NCBI GenBank assembly: GCA_050303415.1
Contig: JBNLBS010000019.1
Span: 16,545-80,544 of the forward strand
Length of the DNA stretch: 64,000 nt
DNA from: JBNLBS01 sp050303415
Lineage (GTDB): Bacteria > Pseudomonadota > Gammaproteobacteria > Methylococcales > Methylomonadaceae
Direction: 5' to 3'
This document shows positions 17,990-25,583 of this stretch, in pieces. Each line of letters begins with the position of its first letter. The stretch's first letter is position 1. A model generated the notes under the pieces. The model saw nothing but the letters and a program-made list of their open reading frames with translations, had not been told where the DNA came from and ran no database searches. A program made the translations under genes and the position numbers.

Positions 17990-18480
17990 CGACGGGGTCA
18001 AGACTTGCATAGTGCATTTATAAAAAAAGCTTTGGCCATTACCCACTCCCCTTACACCACGCCGAGCATCGCAGTTTTTCGGTAAAATAGCCCGAAGGGT
18101 GATCACAAGGATGAGATCATTTGACAGCGGGGCTTGGATGCCCCGTTTGGCAAACCTAGTGAAAAACAAGAAGCTCAGGGGGCTTTCGTGGTGTAGGGTC
18201 GATTTTATTTGGTTACTTTCTTTTGTCGACGCAAAAGAAAGTGACTCGGCTTCGCGGACGAGCCCGCGATTAAAACAGAGGATTCGAAAAAAAATTAAAC
18301 AAATTGGCTGAAAAACATGATTTAATTTCTCCTCCGCCAAACCCTCTCGGCAATTGCTCCTTCTTTGCCCTACCTTCTGCATCCTTGCAGTTGTCCATCA
18401 GGAGAGGGCTTATCTTCAAATGAAATTGAGAAAAAGGAGGCAAGCCTTAAATTTGACGTTTCATTTTTCCACTACTCAGT
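17990..18480. repeat. Dispersed non-coding repeat block
   Basis: This gap contains the kind of GC-rich dispersed repeat seen between genes in many gammaproteobacteria: GGGGTCAAGACTTGCATAGT near 17995, a GGGGC/GCCCC hairpin at 18,122-18,156, and a block around 18,200-18,260 with the inverted pair ACTTTCTTTTG / CAAAAGAAAGT. Open frames across it on both strands look like accidental translations. The region 18,481-18,549 shows nothing I recognise. Confidence 0.65.
18122..18156. repeat. GGGGC-hairpin repeat, copy 1
   Basis: Core TGACAGCGGGGCTTGGATG followed by CCCCGTTTGGCAAA. CGGGGC and GCCCCG form a 6-bp hairpin. A second copy with the same core lies at 37,699-37,735. Confidence 0.8.
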
Positions 18481-18549
18481 TTTTTGACCAAGTGCTAATA
18501 TAGCTCTAGATGATTCACTTTTTCTAAGCTATGTCTAACCGGCTCCAGA

Positions 18550-19101
18550 ATGAAACACTTTGTACTGCAAACCAACATTACCCCACCCTTTCCAAAGCAT
18601 TTAAAAATGGCTTTATTCGGGATGGGCTGCTTTTGGGGGGCGGAACGATGCTTCTGGCAAATTCCGGGTATCTACACTACTGCGGTAGGTTACAGCAATG
18701 GCGAGATTGAAAACCCGACTTATAAACAGGTTTGTACGGGATTAACCGGACATAATGAGGTGGTCAGGGTGGTTTATGATCCAAAACTGACACCCTACCA
18801 GCAATTACTGGAAACTTTTTGGCAAGCACATAATCCTACTCAAGGTATGAGGCAAGGCAATGATATTGGCAGCCAGTACCGCTCCGGTATTTATACCTAT
18901 GATCAACAGCAACTGGAAACAGCGGAAGTATCCAAGCTGCATTATCAAAAGCGTTTGTCACCAGGAGGATTTGCTTCTATTACCACCGAAGTAATACCAG
19001 CCACTACCTTTTATTATGCTGAAGATTACCATCAACAATACCTGGCAAAAAACCCTGACGGATATTGCGGTCTGGGCGGCTTGGGAATACCGTTTAATTA
19101 A
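18550..19101 (+). CDS. msrA: Peptide methionine sulfoxide reductase MsrA
   Basis: MsrA repairs S-sulfoxides of methionine in oxidised proteins. The catalytic cysteine is in FGMGCFWGAERCFW near the N-terminus, followed by the family motifs TTAVGYSNGEIENPTYKQVC, HNPTQGMRQGNDIGSQYRS and AEDYHQQYLAKNPDGYCGLGG. That last stretch supplies the glycine-rich C-terminal region and a candidate resolving cysteine. The 183-aa length fits a stand-alone enzyme; no msrB neighbour is present. Confidence 0.95.
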   Translation: MKHFVLQTNITPPFPKHLKMALFGMGCFWGAERCFWQIPGIYTTAVGYSNGEIENPTYKQVCTGLTGHNEVVRVVYDPKLTPYQQLLETFWQAHNPTQGMRQGNDIGSQYRSGIYTYDQQQLETAEVSKLHYQKRLSPGGFASITTEVIPATTFYYAEDYHQQYLAKNPDGYCGLGGLGIPFN

Positions 19102-19342
19102 AACCAACACAATACTATCACAAGTGAAATAGCGTATTAATACTGATCTCAAACCAAATAAAGAAATCTTTTTTATACAATGAAAATTATTTTATTGGCT
19201 TTAAAACATTAAAGCTGGATATTATAACCGTGAAATAAAAAGGGATAATATTGCAATAAGTACTTATAACTACCAGCCTAATAAAAAAGCAATATAATTG
19301 ATTTATATCAATAGGTTATGAATTTTATGCTGATTTTTTTAC

Positions 19343-19436
19343 AAAAAAAAGGTGGTTTAAAACCACCTCAGGATATTAGGAAGGATATAACGCAACTTTT
19401 AGCTGTTAACCTTAAAAATTTAAGGCCTTAAAAGTT
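19343..19436 (-). ncRNA. Candidate small RNA divergent from regB
   Basis: On the minus strand a hairpin (GGTGGTT / AACCACC, 19351-19367) is followed directly by eight T residues (19350-19343), a classic intrinsic terminator, yet no gene reads into it. About 75 bases upstream on that strand is a TATTAT -10 box (19448-19443) with a poor -35 and a RegA box immediately behind it. That predicts a transcript of roughly 94 nt. The internal AACTTTT / AAAAGTT and TTAAGGCCTTAA inverted repeats could fold. The terminator is seen directly; the promoter and RNA are inferred. Confidence 0.4.
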
Positions 19437-19472
19437 AGAATAATAATAGCAATACTTTTTGCAAAGAAAAAT

Positions 19473-19487
19473 GTGACATATTGTCGC
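19473..19487. promoter_or_regulatory. RegA-type binding site
   Basis: GTGACATATTGTCGC matches the RegA consensus GNGRCRTTNNGNCGC at every fixed position but one. It lies about 200 bases upstream of regB, the gene for the cognate sensor, and directly behind a possible minus-strand promoter. The rest of the gap 19,102-19,683 is AT-rich with no other recognised element. Confidence 0.65.
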
Positions 19488-19683
19488 ACCCCTGATATTG
19501 CACTATTAAATATTCATACTACTTCACATAATCTATAAAAAAATTAGTTTAATTACTTTTATTTATTATCTAAATTACTGACTAAAAATCTTTATTTTCA
19601 ATGTGTTAACAATTTGGCGCATTTTTTTTCATTCAATGTCATAATAAATCGACTAGCAGCAACCGCTTTTTTATATTTAATCC

Positions 19684-21042
19684 ATGTTTGCACAAATATT
19701 ACCCAAATCAGGGCTATCGGCCAGACAAAACCTGGAATGGTTATTCATTCTCAGAAGCCTGATGATCGCCAGTGAAGTCATTCTAATTCTCATTTCCATT
19801 CATGTGTTAAGGATTCACCTACCCCAGGAACAGCTCTGGATGGTAATCATGTCTGTAGCTGCAGTAAACCTCTATACCTGGATGCGATTACAGACCGACG
19901 ATCCGGTGACCGAACTGGAGATTTTTTCCCAACTGGTGATTGATGTTTTCGGCATTGCCTCGTTGCTTTATCTGACTGGCGGCGCCTCCAACCCTATTAT
20001 TTGGGTTTTTTTGTTACCGCTGATTATTACTGCCATAACTTTGCCCCAGTCTTATGCCTGGTATATGGTGATACTTACCAGCTCCATGTATACCATTTTA
20101 ATTGCATACAACATTCCGCTACCCACGATTGAACCCCATATGCCAGATCCGGAACCGGAATTAAGTGATTATGAAATGCTGCTTAAAGCACACACAATAA
20201 GTGACAAGCATTACTTTAACCTACATGTCTTTGGCATGTGGTTTGGTTTTGTTTTCAGTGCCGGTCTGGTTGCTTATTTTGTCGTCGAGTTGGCAAGAAC
20301 CCTAAAGGTTCAGGAACGCAGCCTGGCTGATGCCAGGGAAAATGCACTGCGCGATGAAAAAGTCGTTTCACTGGGCACATTGGCTGCCAGTGCCGCACAT
20401 GATATGGGAACACCGCTGGCCACTATTGCCATCTGTGCTCACGAACTGGAAAAAGATTACCCGGCTCACCGTTTCCCGGATTTGCAACAAAAAACCCAGA
20501 TCATCCAGCAACAATTGGCTCGCTGTAAAGAAGCGTTATCGGTTATGTCGGCCTCAGCCGGAGAAATGCGGGCAGAGTCCGGCGAAGTTATGTTATTAAC
20601 CGAATATATCGATGAAATTTTCAACCAGTGGCGAACTCAAAAACCGGAAACCAAATTAAATTTTTTTATCTCACCCGAGGTTGCTGTCGATGCTAAAATC
20701 ATTGCTGACAGAACGCTGACCCATTCTTTTATTAATATTTTGAATAATGCCGCCGATGCAACGCCAATTGATAAAGGAATAGAGTTTCATGCTGAATGGA
20801 ATTTAAACGAAGCACATTTTAAAATCCGCGACTATGGCCCTGGCTTCCCCCCAGATTTCGACGAATTTGCAGGAAAAAAACCGGTTACCAGCAATAAGAG
20901 CGGCCTTGGGGTGGGCTTGTTCTTAACCAATACAGCAATCAAACGACTGGGTGGAACTATAAGGTTTTATAATATGGAGACGGGTGGTGCTTGCGTTGAA
21001 ATTTCACTACCCCTGTTAATGAGTGAGAATAACCATGACTGA
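19684..21042 (+). CDS. regB: RegB/PrrB/RoxS-family redox sensor histidine kinase
   Basis: This membrane kinase senses the aerobic respiratory/quinone redox state. Several N-terminal membrane helices (about residues 20-200) contain the quinone-site motif GGASNPI (GGXXNPF in the family). The dimerisation/H-box AASAAHDMGTPLATIAICAHEL closely matches the RegB signature, with the phospho-histidine in AAHD. The ATPase part shows NILNNAADATP, DYGPGFPP and GLGVGLFLTNTAI. I do not see the family's redox cysteine near the H-box (an AxCA-type site), only a cysteine in IAICAHEL. The gene overlaps regA by 8 bases (ATGACTGA). Confidence 0.92.
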   Translation: MFAQILPKSGLSARQNLEWLFILRSLMIASEVILILISIHVLRIHLPQEQLWMVIMSVAAVNLYTWMRLQTDDPVTELEIFSQLVIDVFGIASLLYLTGGASNPIIWVFLLPLIITAITLPQSYAWYMVILTSSMYTILIAYNIPLPTIEPHMPDPEPELSDYEMLLKAHTISDKHYFNLHVFGMWFGFVFSAGLVAYFVVELARTLKVQERSLADARENALRDEKVVSLGTLAASAAHDMGTPLATIAICAHELEKDYPAHRFPDLQQKTQIIQQQLARCKEALSVMSASAGEMRAESGEVMLLTEYIDEIFNQWRTQKPETKLNFFISPEVAVDAKIIADRTLTHSFINILNNAADATPIDKGIEFHAEWNLNEAHFKIRDYGPGFPPDFDEFAGKKPVTSNKSGLGVGLFLTNTAIKRLGGTIRFYNMETGGACVEISLPLLMSENNHD

Positions 21043-21580
21043 AGACATAGACAAGCCCAGGCTGTTACTGGTCGATGATGATGAAACCTTTTGTTTGGTA
21101 TTAAAAAGTGCACTGGAAAAACGTGATTATGAAGTTTTGGTGGCTAATGATGTACAAACAGGTATTGCATTGGCGGAACAACAAGAGCCGGAATATGCCG
21201 TGATTGATCTGCGAATTGGTCATGAATCCGGCCTGGAACTGGTAAAAAAGCTGATCACCCTGGACGGCAACACACAGATAGTGATGCTGACCGGCTTTGC
21301 CAGCATTGCCACAGCCGTTGAAGCCATTAAGCTCGGTGCGATTCATTACTTAACCAAACCGGCCAATGCCGATGAAATTTTAACAGCTCTGCATAAAAAC
21401 GAAGGAGATTCTTCAGTTACGATCAGTGAAAACCCGCTCTCGATAAAACGGCTGGAATGGGAGCATTTACAAAATGTATTAATGCAACACGATGGTAATA
21501 TTTCCGCAGCAGCCAGAGCATTGAATATGCACAGACGAACATTACAACGAAAGCTTGAAAAAAAACCGGTACGGGAATAA
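21035..21580 (+). CDS. regA: RegA/PrrA/RoxR-family response regulator
   Basis: The 181-aa regulator has an N-terminal receiver domain (LLLVDDDETF; phospho-aspartate in AVIDLRIGHESG; lysine in YLTKPA) and a short Fis-type helix-turn-helix at the C-terminus. That end is the nearly invariant RegA signature: RLEWEHLQNVL, GNISAAARALNMHRRTLQRKL. RegA proteins control respiration, carbon fixation and electron-transport genes according to redox state. The start is the ATG overlapping the regB stop; the GTG at 21023 is less likely. A RegA box upstream of regB suggests autoregulation. Confidence 0.94.
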   Translation: MTEDIDKPRLLLVDDDETFCLVLKSALEKRDYEVLVANDVQTGIALAEQQEPEYAVIDLRIGHESGLELVKKLITLDGNTQIVMLTGFASIATAVEAIKLGAIHYLTKPANADEILTALHKNEGDSSVTISENPLSIKRLEWEHLQNVLMQHDGNISAAARALNMHRRTLQRKLEKKPVRE

Positions 21581-21621
21581 CCCAACAAGGTAAAGGTATG
21601 CCTGAACTATGGAGGAATCCG

Positions 21622-22422
21622 CTATTTCTTTAACACCTGTTTAGCCTCATCCCATAAGGCGTCCAGCTCGGCCAAGCGGCAATCCCTTAAACTTCGCCCT
21701 GATACCTCAACCTGTTGTTCTATATATTGAAAACGACCGGAAAACTTTTTGGTCGCTTCTTTTAACGCAATTTCAGGGTTTACTTTTAAATGTCGGGCCA
21801 GATTAACCACAACCAGTAATAAATCTCCTACTTCTTCCTGAATATGCGCCTGGTCACCCGACTCCCAGGCTTCTTTCACCTCAGACAGTTCTTCTTCCAC
21901 CTTGTCAAAAACCGGCAGCACTTCAGGCCAGTCGAAGCCATGACTGGCCGCCCGGTTTTGTATTTTTTCACATTGCACCAGGGCAGGAAGATTATTGGCT
22001 ACCCCGGATAACACACTATCCGGTTCCCTGCCGTGTCTTTTCCCCTGCCGTTCCTGTGCTTTAGCTTCTTCCCAGGCTTGTTGACGTTGTTCGTCATTGT
22101 CATAAACCACATCGAAAAAAACATGCGGATGACGTCGCACCAGTTTGTCGGAAATGCTTTCCGCCACCTGATCAAAATTAAACAACCCCAGCTCTTCCGC
22201 AATGCGCGAATGAAACACCACTTGCAGCAACAAATCACCCAGCTCCGAGCGCAGATCGTCCAGATCATTACGCTCAATGGCATCGGCAACTTCATAGGCT
22301 TCTTCTATGGTATAAGGAATCAGACTGTAAAAATCCTGCTTAACATCCCATGCACAACCGTCATCAGGATGGCGCAGTTGAGCCATAATTTCCAATAATC
22401 GTTGAGTATTATTAAGACTCAA
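21622..22422 (-). CDS. mazG: Nucleoside triphosphate pyrophosphohydrolase MazG
   Basis: MazG hydrolyses (d)NTPs to monophosphates and pyrophosphate, which cleans the nucleotide pool and tempers the stringent response. The two-domain form is complete: the first MazG fold has CAWDVKQDFYSLIPYTIEEAYEV and LRSELGDLLLQVVFHSRIA, the second has VEEELSEVKEAW and IQEEVGDLLLVVVNLARH. These repeated EExxD-type metal sites are the hallmark. The length of 266 aa is normal. Its start overlaps the PfkB kinase stop by 4 bases, so the two are coupled. Confidence 0.95.
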   Translation of the reverse strand: MSLNNTQRLLEIMAQLRHPDDGCAWDVKQDFYSLIPYTIEEAYEVADAIERNDLDDLRSELGDLLLQVVFHSRIAEELGLFNFDQVAESISDKLVRRHPHVFFDVVYDNDEQRQQAWEEAKAQERQGKRHGREPDSVLSGVANNLPALVQCEKIQNRAASHGFDWPEVLPVFDKVEEELSEVKEAWESGDQAHIQEEVGDLLLVVVNLARHLKVNPEIALKEATKKFSGRFQYIEQQVEVSGRSLRDCRLAELDALWDEAKQVLKK

Positions 22423-23348
22423 AATGTTGAACCAAAATTTTCCTGATAGCGTTGTTTAAAAGCATCCATAGTAAAAGAATGATTCTGAGTACCATGGTGT
22501 TCAATTTTTATCGCCCCCATTAAAGAAGCAATACGCCCGGTCACATCCCAGTCATATTCATTCACCAAGCCATACAACAAACCGGCTCTATAAGCATCAC
22601 CACAACCGGTAGGATCACAAATTGCTTTAACCTGTGCCGATGGAATATCAATACATTGCCCGTTATAATAAATTTTAGAACCTTGTGCACCCATAGTTAT
22701 AATCAGGGCTTCCACTTTTTCTGCCAGTTGTTCCAATGACAGCCCGGTACGCTCCTGCATTAATTCAGACTCATAGTCATTAAATGTAGCCCAGGTTGCC
22801 TGTTCCATAAAAGCCAACAGCTCTTCACCACTAAACATAGGCATACCCTGACCCGGGTCAAAAATAAACGGAATATCTGCGTCGGCAAATTGTTGAGCAT
22901 GTAACTGCATCCCTTCTTTACCATCCGGTGACACTATGCCGATTTCAACCCCGTCTGTTACAACATCATTTAAATGGGAGGAATTCATCGCACCCGGATG
23001 AAACGCAGTAATCTGGTTATCATCCTCATCCGTGGTTATATACGCCTGACCGGTGAATTCACCATCGACAATACGAATATACTTGTTGGAAAGGCCGCAT
23101 TGACTCATCCAGTTGGCATAAGGACCAAAATCGTGTCCGACCGTCGCCATTACTAAAGGCGTCTCTCCCAGCAAATTGAGATTATAGGCAATGTTACCGG
23201 CACAACCGCCATATTCGCGACGCATCACCGGTACTAAAAATGACACATTCAAAATATGCACTTTTTCCGGCAATATATGATTTTTAAATTTGTCATGAAA
23301 AACCATAATGGTGTCATATGCCATAGAACCACAAATTAATGCGCTCAT
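22419..23348 (-). CDS. PfkB-family (adenosine kinase-like) sugar/nucleoside kinase
   Basis: This 309-aa ribokinase-superfamily enzyme has an N-terminal substrate motif (GGCAGNIAYNLNLLG) and the C-terminal anion hole and catalytic base in DPTGCGDAYRAGLLYG; the aspartate of GCGD is the base. The opening MSALICGSMAYDTIMVF and the GEFTGQAYITTD segment resemble proteobacterial adenosine-kinase-like proteins more than fructokinase or ribokinase, but the substrate cannot be set from sequence alone. Linkage to mazG supports a role in nucleoside salvage. Confidence 0.85.
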   Translation of the reverse strand: MSALICGSMAYDTIMVFHDKFKNHILPEKVHILNVSFLVPVMRREYGGCAGNIAYNLNLLGETPLVMATVGHDFGPYANWMSQCGLSNKYIRIVDGEFTGQAYITTDEDDNQITAFHPGAMNSSHLNDVVTDGVEIGIVSPDGKEGMQLHAQQFADADIPFIFDPGQGMPMFSGEELLAFMEQATWATFNDYESELMQERTGLSLEQLAEKVEALIITMGAQGSKIYYNGQCIDIPSAQVKAICDPTGCGDAYRAGLLYGLVNEYDWDVTGRIASLMGAIKIEHHGTQNHSFTMDAFKQRYQENFGSTF

Positions 23349-23364
23349 TTATTCCCTCTTAACT

Positions 23365-23724
23365 CTAAATTAAAATAAAAATCCAAGTAGCCGCCGCCCA
23401 TATACAAGCCAACATTACCGCCGCAGAACCTATATCTTTTGCCCGACCCGACAATTCATGCCGTTCCAAGCCAATTCTATCAACTATGGCTTCAATTGCC
23501 GAATTTAACAGTTCCACCAGTAAAATTAAGACGACACTGCCAAGCATTAATACCCTTTCTACTGATGTATTTGCCAACCAGAAAGTCAAAGGTGTAGCAA
23601 CAATCAATAAATAGACTTCCTGTCGAAAAGCCTCTTCATGCTGCCAGACCGCTTTAAAACCGGAAATTGAAAAAAAAACTGCATTTACCAGTCGTTTTAT
23701 TCCCTTTGCATTTTGATTAGCCAT
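23365..23724 (-). CDS. dgkA: Diacylglycerol kinase (prokaryotic DgkA)
   Basis: DgkA phosphorylates diacylglycerol released during lipid and osmoregulated-glucan metabolism. This 119-aa membrane protein has an amphipathic N-terminal helix, AVWQHEEAFRQEV with its catalytic glutamate, the core ELLNSAIEAIVDRIG with the E-N-AIE-VD catalytic motif, and SGRAKDIGSAAVML, followed by a last membrane helix. It precedes the PfkB kinase by 16 bases and is probably cotranscribed with it and mazG. Confidence 0.95.
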   Translation of the reverse strand: MANQNAKGIKRLVNAVFFSISGFKAVWQHEEAFRQEVYLLIVATPLTFWLANTSVERVLMLGSVVLILLVELLNSAIEAIVDRIGLERHELSGRAKDIGSAAVMLACIWAAATWIFILI

Positions 23725-23956
23725 AAAACCTACCTGTTACGAAAAAAAACGGCCAGTTTGTACTGGTATTAGTATAAATACACACATGCTGTACGCAACA
23801 AACTACAATATTTATAAAGATTCGTTTACAACCCCTAAAACAAAGCCTAAGTTATTGATTTTTATTTATCTTAGCAAGATGATAAAATTCAATACAATCT
23901 AAAAAAACATCAATAAAGTCAGCTTTTTATGATCTTTACACCAAACTTTCCCACAG

Positions 23957-23983
23957 AGTTATCCACAAAATATGTGGATAACT
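23957..23983. promoter_or_regulatory. Inverted pair of perfect DnaA boxes
   Basis: TTATCCACA (23959-23967) and TGTGGATAA (23973-23981) are two consensus R1-type DnaA boxes, head to head and five bases apart. They sit inside an 11-bp-arm palindrome (AGTTATCCACA / TGTGGATAACT) touching the gcvH stop. It could be a DnaA titration or regulatory site, or simply a stem-loop after gcvH; there is no T run. The remaining gap 23,725-23,956 is AT-rich without other recognised signals. Confidence 0.7.
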
Positions 23984-24365
23984 AAGCTTCCACCATCTTT
24001 TGATAAGCATCCGCGTCCATCAACAAATCCAACGCCGATAAATCATCCGCTTTAATACAAAATATCCAGCTTTCATAAGGGTCATCATTAACCCGTTCAG
24101 GTTCATCATTCAGGCTGTCATTAATTTCTACCACTTCACCGGCAACAGGGCTGAATAAATCAGACGCCGTTTTGACTGATTCAACAACTGCGCATTGCTC
24201 ACCTGCCGCCAGTTTTTTCCCCAGCTCAGGCATTTCAACAAAAACCAAATCACCCAGCTCTTCTTGTGCAAAATCGGTAATACCAACCCGCACAAGATTA
24301 TTATCTTCCAACTTGGCCCACTCATGAGTTTTTGCATATTTTAAATTTTCCGGAAAATCGCTCAT
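23982..24365 (-). CDS. gcvH: Glycine cleavage system H protein
   Basis: GcvH carries the lipoyl arm between the P, T and L proteins of glycine cleavage and is also a lipoyl donor in some bacteria. The lipoylated lysine is in VVESVKTASDLFSPV; the start MSDFPENLKYAKTHEWAKLEDN is typical. From the ATG at 24365 (GAGAG ribosome site) it is 127 aa; the listed in-frame TTG four codons earlier is less likely. No gcvT or gcvP lies nearby, so it is an isolated copy here. Confidence 0.95.
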   Translation of the reverse strand: MSDFPENLKYAKTHEWAKLEDNNLVRVGITDFAQEELGDLVFVEMPELGKKLAAGEQCAVVESVKTASDLFSPVAGEVVEINDSLNDEPERVNDDPYESWIFCIKADDLSALDLLMDADAYQKMVEA

Positions 24366-24522
24366 TTTCTCTCTCAAAATATTGTTTTAACGGGATAAGC
24401 ATAACCTGCTATTTTTTAAACACAACTAAAAAATCTATTAATTCTTCACTATCGAATACACATAACCAAATTAAGATTCGGGTTATAATTTAGCGCTAAC
24501 TTTTTAGTGACTGACAGCAAGC

Positions 24523-25575
24523 ATGTTTTCTAGCCCTTTATTTTACCTTCTCTTTGCCATTTACTTACTAACTAATGCAGATTTTTTTTCCGCACCCGCC
24601 TATGCTCAGCCAGTGCTAAACGAAGAAGAACGGATAGAAACAGATGAAGATAACAACGATGAAAAACATCAATTTATAGTCAAATTAAACCCAAACGCAC
24701 AAAAAACAGCCGGTTTAAAAACCCTGGTTTTACCAATTAGCCACTATCAGGCAGAACGGCTAAGTTACGGCAGGGTTGTATCCATTCAACCCTTATTAGA
24801 GTTACGCAAACGCTATTTTTTAGCTCAGTCTGAACAAAGTAGCGCCAAAGCCAAATTTAATCAGGCACAACAGAGCGTTAGACGTTTACAGGATTTATAT
24901 AACAATCAAGTGGTATCCGAACGCCAGATTCAAAGTCAAAAATCCAAATGGCAGGCGGATAAAGCTCAGTTTAACGCTGTTCACTTTCAGCTTAAGGCAA
25001 TTTATGCTGAATCCCTAGTCTGCTGGGGACCCGAGCTTACCGACAAAATATTATCCGATAGTAAAGAAGACGCATTAGCCGGATTTATTAGCGGTCAGCA
25101 ACATTTATTGGAAATCACCCTGCCTGCCGGTCAAGTATTAGCTGATTCGGTTACCCAGATCGTAGTCAGTCCAAATGGAGACAGACAACAGGCGATAACT
25201 GCCGATTACATCTCCATGTCACCACGCACCGGCGAAATCAACCAGGGTAATAGTTATTATTTTGTCAGCCAAAGCCCAATGTTAAAAACCGGCATGCAGA
25301 TTAGCGCATGGTTACCGGAGCATCAAAATGCACAACAAGGCGTCATTATCCCCAAGTCGGCTGTTTTCTGGCATATGGGGCAAACATTTGTTTATGTGAA
25401 ATCCGATGACGATGAATTTACCCGTATTGCTATCCCCAGATTAATTAGCACGCCGACCGGCTATTTTAACCAGCATCAACTCAAGCCTGATGATGAACTG
25501 GTCATTACCGGCGCCCAAATGCTGCTTTCCGAGGAATTTAGAGCATTAATTCCTGATGAAGACGATGACGATTAA
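24523..25575 (+). CDS. RND efflux periplasmic adaptor subunit
   Basis: This is the membrane-fusion partner of the following RND pump. A signal peptide (cleavage likely after APAYA) leads to an acidic linker and a barrel/lipoyl/hairpin organisation. The alpha-hairpin is short (about residues 100-165, SAKAKFNQAQQSVRRLQDLYNNQVVSERQIQSQ), followed by beta-barrel and membrane-proximal parts (GVIIPKSAVFWHMGQTFVYVKSDDDEFTRIAI). At 350 aa it is compact, and the C-terminus is very acidic (DEDDDD), which could bind metal; that is inference. It lies 8 bases before the permease gene. No outer-membrane TolC-type gene accompanies it. Confidence 0.88.
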   Translation: MFSSPLFYLLFAIYLLTNADFFSAPAYAQPVLNEEERIETDEDNNDEKHQFIVKLNPNAQKTAGLKTLVLPISHYQAERLSYGRVVSIQPLLELRKRYFLAQSEQSSAKAKFNQAQQSVRRLQDLYNNQVVSERQIQSQKSKWQADKAQFNAVHFQLKAIYAESLVCWGPELTDKILSDSKEDALAGFISGQQHLLEITLPAGQVLADSVTQIVVSPNGDRQQAITADYISMSPRTGEINQGNSYYFVSQSPMLKTGMQISAWLPEHQNAQQGVIIPKSAVFWHMGQTFVYVKSDDDEFTRIAIPRLISTPTGYFNQHQLKPDDELVITGAQMLLSEEFRALIPDEDDDD

Positions 25576-25583
25576 TTGATAAA

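Noticed and set aside
17960..18382. 140-aa minus-strand open frame
   Set aside because: It translates a dispersed repeat (RRGIQAPLS-type peptide also seen at 37.7 kb), has no domain and runs into the TPR gene.
24366..24522. Glycine riboswitch before gcvH
   Set aside because: The upstream sequence is short and AT-rich with no paired aptamer-like helices.
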